From Oscillospiraceae bacterium (GTDB lineage: Bacteria > Bacillota > Clostridia > Oscillospirales > Ruminococcaceae), in contig JAAVIC010000015.1 in NCBI GenBank assembly GCA_014799385.1, positions 1 to 54,545 on the forward strand: a DNA stretch of 54,545 nucleotides, written 5' to 3'. Both the position numbers and the translations under genes were made by a program. This document shows, piece by piece, positions 25,364-32,689 of the stretch (its first letter is position 1; every line of letters starts with the position of its first letter). The notes beneath the pieces are model-generated. The model made no database searches and was not told the DNA's origin. It was given only the letters and a program-made list of their open reading frames with translations.

Positions 25364-27196
25364 TTAGCTGTTTAAAGCGGATTCGATAATTTCGACGATT
25401 TTTGCTTCTTTTTCGGCAAGTTGGTTTTGCTCAATTATAAAGCAATCTAATTCCTTGATTATTTCATCAAATTCATATTCAATTTCATCGTTTGCACCAT
25501 CAGAAACACCACCATCCTCATCGAAATCCAGATAACCAACTAATAATTTGACATAACCGCCTATTTTGTCGCCTTGATTGTTCGTCAAATTGATATTGAT
25601 GAATTCTTCGTTCCCTTCAATGGGGCATATCTTGATTTCGTCAATAGTAAAAATTAGTTCACTACCATCTATTCCTTTGATAACAACACTTTCCCCATAA
25701 TTGAGAGTATCAGTTAAAGAATCTTCTTCAGAAATTTCAGATGCTTTTTCATATTTGTCGTTTAACCATTTTTTTATTTCTTCCACTTCGGAATCTTTAA
25801 TGTTATCTACATTGACAATATGGGGAATATCTGATATATCTGACAAATTCTCATATATGGATTTGATTGTTTTTTGAGAATTGGAATTATTAAGTTCATC
25901 TAATAACAAATCGTAAATATTGCAAAAATCTTCAAATTTACGATGTAGCTCATTAACGGTTTCAAATCTTTCAAGTATTTCGCTGGAAAGTTCTGAATCA
26001 GGCAGGGCATCCTCCAAATATGACTCGTAGCTTCCAAGTGGAATAAATCCAAGATATTCTCTATCCATATCATGAATTTCCTGCTCATAATTATCGACAG
26101 AATTCCCTTTAATTTCATATCTATCTTTTCTTGAATCTCCACCCAAAATAATTGTGAACGGTAATATTTTAAATGATTTTGTTGCACGCTCAAGATCAAT
26201 TCTACATCCAAAGTATGCGCAGTGTTCTTCTCTCATTTGGATATTCTCAACAAACAAATAGTCTTTTGTTTCAGAATCCCAAGGAGCATTCTCATAATCT
26301 TCGTAATAACAATCAACAGAAATGTTAGCATTACATAACAGAGTGACTTTCGATGTATCTTTTGATATTTCGTCTACAGAATGAACCCTAAATGTTATAT
26401 CCGAAATGTTATTTAGATAGAACTCATCGTAATCAAAACCGGAAACAATCCCGTCCTTATCATATGAGAGCCCTCTAACATCAATGTTTTCGTTAAGTTT
26501 GATATATTCTAATACAGCGGCGCTGATACGGAATTGCAACTCTTTTATTTGGTTCATTGTTTCCGTATATGCTGCATCTTCTTTATTTAATGAATCAAAT
26601 AACTCACCTAACGAATTAAAGAAGATGTGGTTTTTGGTTTGGCAGCAAGCCTTTTTAAATCCTTCATCGTTACTTACTATAACCACGTCTTCGGTTTCAC
26701 CAAAACGTTTTTTTATCTGATCGGCAATAAAGGCATCAGGAAATTCTTTTCTCTTTTTCTCTCCCTCTTCAAATGGCGGATTAATTTCAAAATAATCATC
26801 TATTATTCTTTCCAAGTTTATTAAATCCGTGCCAAGAATTTCCGCATTGATTTCATGAGTGAAATCATCAAATAGTTCCTCGCTTTTTTTGACAAGAGTA
26901 TCTTTATCTTTTGAAATCTCCAGCAATCTGTTTAAACCTATATAGTTTACTAAATGCTCTGTGGATTCCTGCAATACTTCTGTCCTTAATTTCCTCGCAA
27001 TGCTACATACTTTTTTTACTTGCTTAGCAATGTGCTTTTTTGATTCTCTAACTACAATGTTGCTTAAAACTACTTTGATCAATCCCTTGTCAACATAATT
27101 TTTGAGAAGTCTAAGTGTGCTGCCTTCACTTAAATCATATTTGGCAGCATCAAATATATTTGTATCAATAGTAACTGCTATCGGATATTTGAACAT
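25364..27196 (-). CDS. Large PIN-domain protein (DUF4935-like), putative RNase
   Basis: The ATG at 27196 follows AAAGGAG by eight bases, giving 610 aa. The first ~200 residues form a PIN-like nuclease domain: AVTIDTNIFDAA (Asp11), LSNIVVRESKKHI (Glu51), FPDAFIADQI (Asp154) and VVIVSNDEGFKKA (Asp177), a full acidic set. The remaining ~400 residues are acidic, without recognised motifs; they include a beta-rich block and helical segments and may sense a ligand. It lies 275 bp downstream of the radical SAM gene in the same direction. PIN proteins cleave RNA; target unknown. Base composition is much more AT-rich than that of flanking genes. Confidence 0.85.
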   Translation of the reverse strand: MFKYPIAVTIDTNIFDAAKYDLSEGSTLRLLKNYVDKGLIKVVLSNIVVRESKKHIAKQVKKVCSIARKLRTEVLQESTEHLVNYIGLNRLLEISKDKDTLVKKSEELFDDFTHEINAEILGTDLINLERIIDDYFEINPPFEEGEKKRKEFPDAFIADQIKKRFGETEDVVIVSNDEGFKKACCQTKNHIFFNSLGELFDSLNKEDAAYTETMNQIKELQFRISAAVLEYIKLNENIDVRGLSYDKDGIVSGFDYDEFYLNNISDITFRVHSVDEISKDTSKVTLLCNANISVDCYYEDYENAPWDSETKDYLFVENIQMREEHCAYFGCRIDLERATKSFKILPFTIILGGDSRKDRYEIKGNSVDNYEQEIHDMDREYLGFIPLGSYESYLEDALPDSELSSEILERFETVNELHRKFEDFCNIYDLLLDELNNSNSQKTIKSIYENLSDISDIPHIVNVDNIKDSEVEEIKKWLNDKYEKASEISEEDSLTDTLNYGESVVIKGIDGSELIFTIDEIKICPIEGNEEFININLTNNQGDKIGGYVKLLVGYLDFDEDGGVSDGANDEIEYEFDEIIKELDCFIIEQNQLAEKEAKIVEIIESALNS

Positions 27197-27407
27197 TTTC
27201 AGCACTCCTTTGCCATAAGTTTCTTGATATGTACACAATATGTTTTATAAGTTCCCCAAAGCTATGCGAATTTTCAGCATCCAAATCTGGCTTTGGGTAA
27301 TTCGGTTTCTGCCGCTTTTTATTTTTAGTATTGCTTTTGAGCAGTTTTATTTTGGTATCTAGTTTGAAATCTAGACCAATCACTGTAAAACCGTATTTAA
27401 AAAGCAA

Positions 27408-27435
27408 TTATAACAAAATGCTTGCGATTATCGCA
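27408..27435 (-). promoter_or_regulatory. Possible promoter/operator before the PIN gene
   Basis: A minus-strand TATAAT lies at 27408-27413 and a perfect palindrome TGCGAT-T-ATCGCA at 27423-27435, inside the radical SAM-PIN gap. No clear -35 box is present, so the site may need an activator or be controlled through the palindrome. The rest of the 274-bp gap shows no convincing gene. Confidence 0.45.
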
Positions 27436-27470
27436 CCTGCATTAGTAAGATATCGACAAAAGATTAACCT

Positions 27471-28559
27471 TTAAGGAATTACTTCGGTATCATAAATTTC
27501 GGCGTGAAAGTTGGACAAGTCCATATTTTGGTTAGAAACAATTTGTTCAATTTTTTCAATAGATTCCACAACCATATCAACTAATATTCGTGTGAGCTTA
27601 CAATATACCCTAATATTATTCTGCGGCTGAGTTTCTAACATTTTTCTGCACCTTCCCAGGCAAATTGATGCTATACGGCACTGCGAACAATCACCGAATA
27701 AATTAAAATGATTTTTGTGACTTATTAAGTTGTGGTTGTCATCATATATTGTTCCCAGAGAATTATTGGCATTCTCTATATATTCATCGCACAGATAAAT
27801 ATTTCCATCAACATCAATAGCTTGAATCGTAGATCCGCATCCACATCTAAATGAAGCTAAAGCCTCATTCGATAAAAGTGAAAGCACAATTCTGTTGAAA
27901 GGAATAATATTTAAAACAACACCAGATGAAAGAGCGTCAATCCAATCTCTAAACAAACGCTGTAAATTTTGCTTATATTCTGCAATAAATTTTTCAGGGT
28001 TGTTAAAATTCTCTTTGTTTACAATTTGCCAATGCACAAAATCAAACGAATTCAACAAGTTTTTGACAGAATAATAAAGATTTGAATTTTCCTCAAGTGT
28101 TATTCTCCCAATAACTTGGGCTTTAGTCTTGCCCTTAATTGCCCTTACGTTATTCAGTATTGTTTCATAACTTCCGACAGGTTTGAATTTCTCATGATTT
28201 TCTTTATCTCCATCAACGGCAACTAATATTGTCTGCAATTTTTTCAAAATAAAATCTGGAAGCCTGTCAAGTAGCAAACCATTAGAGTAAATTGAATAAT
28301 TCAATCTCAAATGCTCAGTTCGTTTGATTATTTCCTCAATAATATTCGGAACCAAGCTTGGTTCTCCACCAAAAAAAACAATACTGTTATTTTCGCAGTG
28401 ATTAATTTTTATATCTCTCTCAATATATTTGCATATACTTATTATTTTATCTTGTGTAATTGATAATGTGTTTTTTTCCCTATTATGTACTAGATTTTTG
28501 GCAAAACAATATTCACAATTTAGATTGCAACGATATGTGAGAAATATAATATATTCCAC
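27471..28559 (-). CDS. Radical SAM/SPASM-domain enzyme
   Basis: The GTG at 28559 begins two bases after the cyclase stop, so the two are translationally linked. The 362-aa protein opens with IIFLTYRCNLNCEYC (Cys11, 15, 18 bind the SAM cluster) and has VFFGGEPSLVP, the GGEP motif. The C-terminal ~110 residues hold a SPASM-like set of cysteines (CGCG..YLCDEY..CSQC..CLGRC..C) for auxiliary Fe-S clusters. Such enzymes modify peptides or proteins; it resembles the AF1577-type peptide-modifying group, but no precursor peptide is evident nearby. The substrate could be the PIN protein, the cyclase or a small unannotated peptide. Confidence 0.88.
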   Translation of the reverse strand: MEYIIFLTYRCNLNCEYCFAKNLVHNREKNTLSITQDKIISICKYIERDIKINHCENNSIVFFGGEPSLVPNIIEEIIKRTEHLRLNYSIYSNGLLLDRLPDFILKKLQTILVAVDGDKENHEKFKPVGSYETILNNVRAIKGKTKAQVIGRITLEENSNLYYSVKNLLNSFDFVHWQIVNKENFNNPEKFIAEYKQNLQRLFRDWIDALSSGVVLNIIPFNRIVLSLLSNEALASFRCGCGSTIQAIDVDGNIYLCDEYIENANNSLGTIYDDNHNLISHKNHFNLFGDCSQCRIASICLGRCRKMLETQPQNNIRVYCKLTRILVDMVVESIEKIEQIVSNQNMDLSNFHAEIYDTEVIP

Positions 28560-28561
28560 CC

Positions 28562-29230
28562 TTAATTTCCGCCTTTCTTCAATGATATTGGGTCTTCTGG
28601 ATCCTTAGGATTTCCAAAATTCTTTCCTTCATACTGCCCATAGAAATTGTACACTTTTAATGTTTCACCATGTTTAATTTCAAATTCCTTACCAGGCAAG
28701 GCATGAATCTCACTATGATCTCGTTGCCTTAATATTTCATTTGCAAAATCTTCATGTATTAATATTTGATTTTCCCGAGCAAGCCCCATAACACGATTGG
28801 CCAAATTAATACCATAACCAAAAACATTGTTTTTTTCGTTTTGATCTCGATAGACTTGGCAGGGCCCTTTAGCAAGCCCCATACGAATTTTAAAATCAAT
28901 TTTATCTACAAGGCGACAATAGAACTTCTTGACAATATCAAGAATCTCATCGTTCCTGATTTGCGGATTAAACGCAAAGGAATATCCATCCCCAGTAGGG
29001 ATAAGTATTAAATCATTTTTATCATTCACTTCATTCCAGTTGTAATTATCCCATAACTCATCTACAATCGATGCCTCAATACCACGAATACAATCTTTCA
29101 TTTGATCATTTGTAGTATTTTTAGTAAATCCTACAATATCAAAAAACATAATGACCAAATTTGCTGACTTATATATTCCCTTATTCTCGTTAGGAATAAA
29201 TGCGAATGGATCTCTATTCTTTTTCGACAT
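28562..29230 (-). CDS. Class III nucleotide cyclase with atypical base-recognition residues
   Basis: The ATG at 29230 follows GGGGTG; 222 aa, essentially one catalytic domain. Metal sites are FFDIVGFT (Asp31) and PTGDGYSFAF (Asp81); Asn142 and Arg146 in GINLANR stabilise the transition state. The Lys that usually lies four residues before the second Asp is Ile77, and the Asp of the DxWG-type motif is Asn135 (NNVFGYG), so canonical adenine reading is not expected. Small stand-alone cyclases of this kind include the pyrimidine cyclases of Pycsar phage defence. First gene of a unit with the radical SAM enzyme. Confidence 0.85.
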   Translation of the reverse strand: MSKKNRDPFAFIPNENKGIYKSANLVIMFFDIVGFTKNTTNDQMKDCIRGIEASIVDELWDNYNWNEVNDKNDLILIPTGDGYSFAFNPQIRNDEILDIVKKFYCRLVDKIDFKIRMGLAKGPCQVYRDQNEKNNVFGYGINLANRVMGLARENQILIHEDFANEILRQRDHSEIHALPGKEFEIKHGETLKVYNFYGQYEGKNFGNPKDPEDPISLKKGGN

Positions 29231-29240
29231 CTTTTACACC

Positions 29241-29689
29241 CCACATTAAATTGGTATAGTTGAGATAATATAACAATTATCATCATTGTATTTATAATAA
29301 TTATACCATATGCTAACTAAAAAAACAATCCGTTTTCTAACTGGAAATTGCCAATCTACAACGTCTTTGCGTAAGATGTCGATATTTTGCGTGAAATGCA
29401 CGATTTTTGTATTTTTTGTCATATTTTCATCTAAAACTTTGTTAATTTTAAATATAACAAAAGCCCCTGAAAATTACCAATTTTGACACATTTAGTTACA
29501 GCTAATCATGCAGTAATGAATTTTGCCACAAAACAAAAAAACGCCCGCAGCTTCATCACGCCGCAGACGATTTTAAAGGTAGACCACCACGAACACAGTG
29601 TTACCGGGATAAAATATCAACAAATTCACATCCTCGTGATTGTTTGTATTTATCCGATTTGGATTACGCTATACTCTTGGAACTACCAC
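29241..29689. other. Gap between cyclase and tRNA-Pro flank
   Basis: AT-rich non-coding sequence. A minus-strand TATAAT near 29305 (GGTATAATTATT) may drive the cyclase. A degenerate third copy of the AACACAG..CCGGGATAAA motif (see 29690-29761) occurs at ~29592-29615. No gene is supported. Confidence 0.5.
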
Positions 29690-29761
29690 ACCAAACACAG
29701 CTTTTCCGGGATAAAAAACAAACAAAGGAGAGCCATCCAAGTGGTTCTCCTTTGTTCGATA
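29690..29761 (-). terminator. tRNA-Pro terminator and flank (repeat partner of 25258-25327)
   Basis: AAAGGAGAACCA..TGGCTCTCCTTT followed by GTTTGTTTTTT on the minus strand terminates the tRNA transcript (stem 29724-29753). The same block recurs at 25258-25327 in direct orientation. Confidence 0.75.
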
Positions 29762-29838
29762 TGGTCGAGGCGACGGGATTCGAACCCACGACCTCTGCGT
29801 CCCGAACGCAGCGCTCTACCAAGCTGAGCCACGCCTCG
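29762..29838 (-). tRNA. tRNA-Pro (CGG)
   Basis: Complete cloverleaf on the minus strand: acceptor CGAGGCG/CGCCTCG, D arm GCTC..GAGC, anticodon stem CTGCG/CGCAG with loop TTCGGGA (anticodon CGG), T loop GTTCGAATC, and encoded CCA end. Its 3' half is repeated in inverted orientation at 7905-7949. tRNA 3' ends are preferred integration sites. Confidence 0.97.
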
Positions 29839-29913
29839 ACATACGAAACCAACGGAACGATTCCCTGAAGTTTCCAAATCGTGGAAAATCATAGCATTCC
29901 GTCAACAATAAAC

Positions 29914-29942
29914 ATTATAACATATCTTTTTGAAAAAATCAA
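29914..29942 (-). promoter_or_regulatory. tRNA-Pro promoter
   Basis: Minus strand TTGATT (29937-29942), 17 bp, TATAAT (29914-29919), ~75 bp before the tRNA. Confidence 0.7.
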
Positions 29943-29979
29943 GTACTTTTTCAAAATTTTTTTATTTTTCTAAATGTTC

Positions 29980-30008
29980 TTGACAAAATGAATATTATGT
30001 GATATAAT
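29980..30008 (+). promoter_or_regulatory. Consensus promoter for a non-coding RNA
   Basis: TTGACA (29980-29985), 17 bp, TATAAT (30003-30008). No reading frame with a ribosome site follows for 600 bp. Confidence 0.85.
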
Positions 30009-30014
30009 AAAACT

Positions 30015-30245
30015 GCATATATTCCGTTTTTCGCGCGCTTGACCGCGGGCGGAGCGGTGGGCTGCGCACCAATAGGTAAGCGTATCGCTTTTATATGTGC
30101 GACAGGGATTACTCATTCAGGGTCCCCTATGGGTTACGTGCAGGTCTGACCACCTGTTACCTCGGTTCGAATCCGAATTGTATCTCTCAAAAGGATACAG
30201 ACATCGATAGCCTGAAAAACTATCACTTTCGTGGAAGAAAGCAAT
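30015..30245 (+). ncRNA. Candidate structured RNA
   Basis: After the promoter comes a run of compact hairpins: CAGGT..ACCTG (30140-30155), CGG-TTCGAAT-CCG (T-loop-like, ~30163-30176), GTATC..GATAC (~30180-30198), GATAG..CTATC (~30206-30224) and CTTTC..GAAAG (~30226-30241). An outer GCATATA../..TATATGTGC pairing is possible near the 5' end. I do not see SRP, RNase P, tmRNA or 6S signatures. A raiA-type RNA, frequent in clostridia, is one possibility from general appearance only. Confidence 0.55.
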
Positions 30246-30569
30246 GAATTTCCGCTCTCGGCGGTGGGGTTCGCTCCGCCGCAATACCGCGTGCGCCTTG
30301 TCGGTTCGGGGATACCGCGTGGGGACGCGTTCCGCCATTCTCGGGATTATCTCCGCAGAACCGCGCTTCGCCGACCCGCGCTTAACCGTGCCGCCGCCCG
30401 CGCGGTATGGGAGCGGAATCCGTAAATTACGCGCAAATGCGCTTGAATATATGAATAACGGACAATTACCGTATATGAACTTGCAATTTATCACAGCGCG
30501 GAGGGCTTGTGCAGACCCTTGAAAATCAAATGAATCACCGATTGAGCACTTCGCGTTCAATCGGCGATT
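30246..30569. other. GC-rich palindromic spacer
   Basis: Non-coding, GC-rich block with inverted ends TTCCGCTC (~30248) and GAGCGGAA (~30411) and inner palindromes (GCGGTGGGG..CTCCGCCGC). It ends in hairpin AATCACCGATTGA..TCAATCGGCGATT (30533-30569) before the next gene. No gene supported. Confidence 0.5.
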
Positions 30570-30611
30570 TACAAGTAAGAGGGCAAACCCGGAAAAAGAG
30601 AGGATAATTTC

Positions 30612-31019
30612 ATGGGCAAATGGGTTATTTTTATCGGAGATGAGAAGTTCACTCCGCAAGTAATAAAGGAAATGACTTTTGAAGGGAACACGGTCACGAG
30701 GGATTACGGAGAAAAACAGTTTGACGTTTTATATGATGAGGATTATGTGAGTTTCCAATTTGATTATGACGGAATGCTTGCTGCCGATTATCCGCCCGAA
30801 TTTGTTAAAACTCTTCCCTTTGACAGCCCGAATTTCATTCTGGCGAAATATTCCAAACAAAGTCTGTTGGAGAGGGTAATATCGTCAAAGGATTTTCCGA
30901 AAGACGTTTTAATTGACTGCGATGGAGTTGAACTCGGATTGGAGCGGCTTGTTGACGAGTCGCGGCTGGTGCATTGGGACGAAGACGATTACCTTAATCA
31001 TATTATAATCGGTTTATAA
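30612..31019 (+). CDS. Hypothetical protein, 135 aa
   Basis: The ATG follows GAGAGGATAATTTC. The acidic protein (MGKWVIFIGDEKFTPQVIKE.. to DEDDYLNHIIIGL) has no signal peptide or membrane helix. Predominantly beta/alpha soluble composition. I do not recognise the family; it has the size and charge of small immunity or accessory proteins, but nothing proves it. Confidence 0.7.
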   Translation: MGKWVIFIGDEKFTPQVIKEMTFEGNTVTRDYGEKQFDVLYDEDYVSFQFDYDGMLAADYPPEFVKTLPFDSPNFILAKYSKQSLLERVISSKDFPKDVLIDCDGVELGLERLVDESRLVHWDEDDYLNHIIIGL

Positions 31020-31061
31020 CGATGTCCGTAATGTTGAACAATACTAGGGGGTTCGGTTCTG

Positions 31062-31346
31062 ATGACGCCTGATAAAATCTCGGATTCCGCACAAGAATCC
31101 GATTGGAGAATTAACGGTCAGGAAGAATTTTTAATGAACAAAACCCTTGTCAGGGCATATTACACCAAGAGCGGTCACGAGCATTGCACGTTTTGCTGGC
31201 AGAAATTTATGAGCGAAAGCGAACGTCCGTTTTATCCCGATGTGGATTTCGTGAGCGAGGGTTACATAACGCTTGACAGCAAATATTGGATTTGCGGGAA
31301 ATGCTGTGACGATTTCAAGGAACGGTTCAATTGGAAGATATTGTGA
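31062..31346 (+). CDS. Small zinc-site hypothetical protein
   Basis: The ATG at 31062 follows GGGGG by about ten bases. The 94-aa product has two CxxC pairs, HCTFCWQKF and WICGKCCDDF, likely binding one zinc. The core YYTKSGHEHCTFC..SEGYITLDSKYWICGKC suggests a small independent fold. An internal ATG (MNKTLVRAYY, 31134) is an alternative start. Family not recognised. Confidence 0.7.
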   Translation: MTPDKISDSAQESDWRINGQEEFLMNKTLVRAYYTKSGHEHCTFCWQKFMSESERPFYPDVDFVSEGYITLDSKYWICGKCCDDFKERFNWKIL

Positions 31347-31384
31347 CGCGGTGAATTATCCGCACCGGAGTGAAACTCAGAGGC

Positions 31385-31560
31385 GCAAAACCCAAAACAA
31401 CCTGTCGGCGACCGGTGCAAATCCAAAATGCGAGCAGCTCAAAACTCAAAACAACCTACCGGCGACCAGTGCAAGTTCGGCAAGCCGCCGTGGAAGCGCA
31501 GCGCAGCGGAGCTTTCACGGCGAGGCTAGTGCAAGCGCAAAGCGCTTGCACGGTGCCGAA
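31385..31560. repeat. 54-bp tandem duplication and palindromes
   Basis: CAAAACAACCTnnCGGCGACCnGTGCAA occurs twice with a 54-bp period (31385-31422 and 31439-31476). Further hairpins follow (CCGTGGAAGC..GCTTTCACGG; GCAAGCGC..GCGCTTGC). Non-coding. Confidence 0.65.
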
Positions 31561-31585
31561 TTTGCTATTAAAATAAGGAGATATT

Positions 31586-32689
31586 ATGAAGGTAATTATT
31601 AACGACAATCAAAAGGGCTTGCTGTTCAAAAACGGCATATTGACGGAATTGCTCAATGCGGGAAAGTACAGCGTGAATAAAGCGAAAACCATTGAAACCA
31701 TCAACATCGATGATGAAATCAAGTCTGAAAAGGCGGTTCTCGCGAAGATTCTGGAAATTCCCGGGGTGAGGGAATCGGTAAGCGAAGTCACCGTAAAAGA
31801 CGGCGAAATCGGTCTGCATTATCTGGACGGAATCTTCAAGGGTGTGTTGACGGCGGGTCGTCACGCGTTCTGGAATGAGGCAGGCAGTCACGAGTTTAAG
31901 ATTTACAACACCGCCGAACCTCGCGTTTCGGATATTCCTATGCAGATAATGAAGCAAATAATCGGCGGGGAATATGCCGAAAGTCTGACTATTGGCTCCA
32001 ACAAACGCGGAATCGTGTACTATAACGGAAAGCCCACGGAATACCTCTCCGAGGGTACGTATTATTACTGGAAAGGCGGCGTTTCGGTTACTTACCGCCC
32101 GTATGATATGTCGGTTCAGGAGCTGCGGATAAACAATCAGGAGATACTCACTAAGGATAAGGTGGGGGTTCGCGTTAATTTTGCGATGAACTGGAAAATT
32201 CTGGACTATAAGAAGATTGCCGAGGAATACGGTTCAATTGATGACGCCTTGTACACGGCGGCACAGCTTGCTTTACGGGATTATCTCGGCGGCAAGACGA
32301 TGGACGAGTTGTTGTCTGAACGGGAAAATCTCGGAAATGAGATGCTGGAGATACTAAAAAACCGCACGGAGAAAATGCATGTCGAGGTGATTTCGGCGGG
32401 TATCAGGGACGTAATTCTCCCGGGAGAGATCTCCGCGATTATGAACAGCGTCCTTGCGGCGGAGAAACGCGCTCAGGCGAACGTTATCACGCGCCGCGAG
32501 GAGGTAGCGTCCACGCGGTCGCTGCTGAACACCGCCAAGCTGATGGACGAAAACGCAACTCTCCGCCGTTTGAAGGAGCTGGAGTACATCGAGCGAATCT
32601 GCGAGAATGTCGGCGAAATCACCGTAGACGCGCGCAGCAGCCTTTTGACGCAGCTCAGCGGTATTCTGGGCGGCGGAAAGGACGATTAA
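31586..32689 (+). CDS. SPFH/slipin-family membrane-associated protein
   Basis: The ATG follows AAGGAGATATT; 367 aa. Central residues ~90-280 form an SPFH/band-7 domain (RGIVYYNGKPTEYLSEGTYYYW, QELRINNQEILTKDKVGVRVNFAMNWKI), with a C-terminal coiled coil (SVLAAEKRAQANVITRREEVASTRSLLNTAKLM). The usual N-terminal hydrophobic hairpin is missing, so membrane association may be indirect. The stop codon is directly followed by the start of a CPBP protease gene, suggesting joint membrane-quality functions. Confidence 0.88.
   Translation: MKVIINDNQKGLLFKNGILTELLNAGKYSVNKAKTIETINIDDEIKSEKAVLAKILEIPGVRESVSEVTVKDGEIGLHYLDGIFKGVLTAGRHAFWNEAGSHEFKIYNTAEPRVSDIPMQIMKQIIGGEYAESLTIGSNKRGIVYYNGKPTEYLSEGTYYYWKGGVSVTYRPYDMSVQELRINNQEILTKDKVGVRVNFAMNWKILDYKKIAEEYGSIDDALYTAAQLALRDYLGGKTMDELLSERENLGNEMLEILKNRTEKMHVEVISAGIRDVILPGEISAIMNSVLAAEKRAQANVITRREEVASTRSLLNTAKLMDENATLRRLKELEYIERICENVGEITVDARSSLLTQLSGILGGGKDD

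Noticed and set aside
27165-27407. 80-codon frame in the rSAM-PIN gap as a precursor peptide
   Set aside because: Starts with TTG, has no ribosome site, overlaps a TATAAT box and the PIN start. Kept only as a remark in the findings.
7905-29838. One 22-kb integrative element bounded by tRNA-Pro att sites
   Set aside because: The two tRNA-Pro sequences are inverted, whereas att sites of one element would be direct repeats. The interval also contains the resident thiamine operon.
30117-30659. 180-codon minus-strand frame over the ncRNA region
   Set aside because: Covers a region with strong RNA hairpins and a plus-strand promoter; no ribosome site or family motif.
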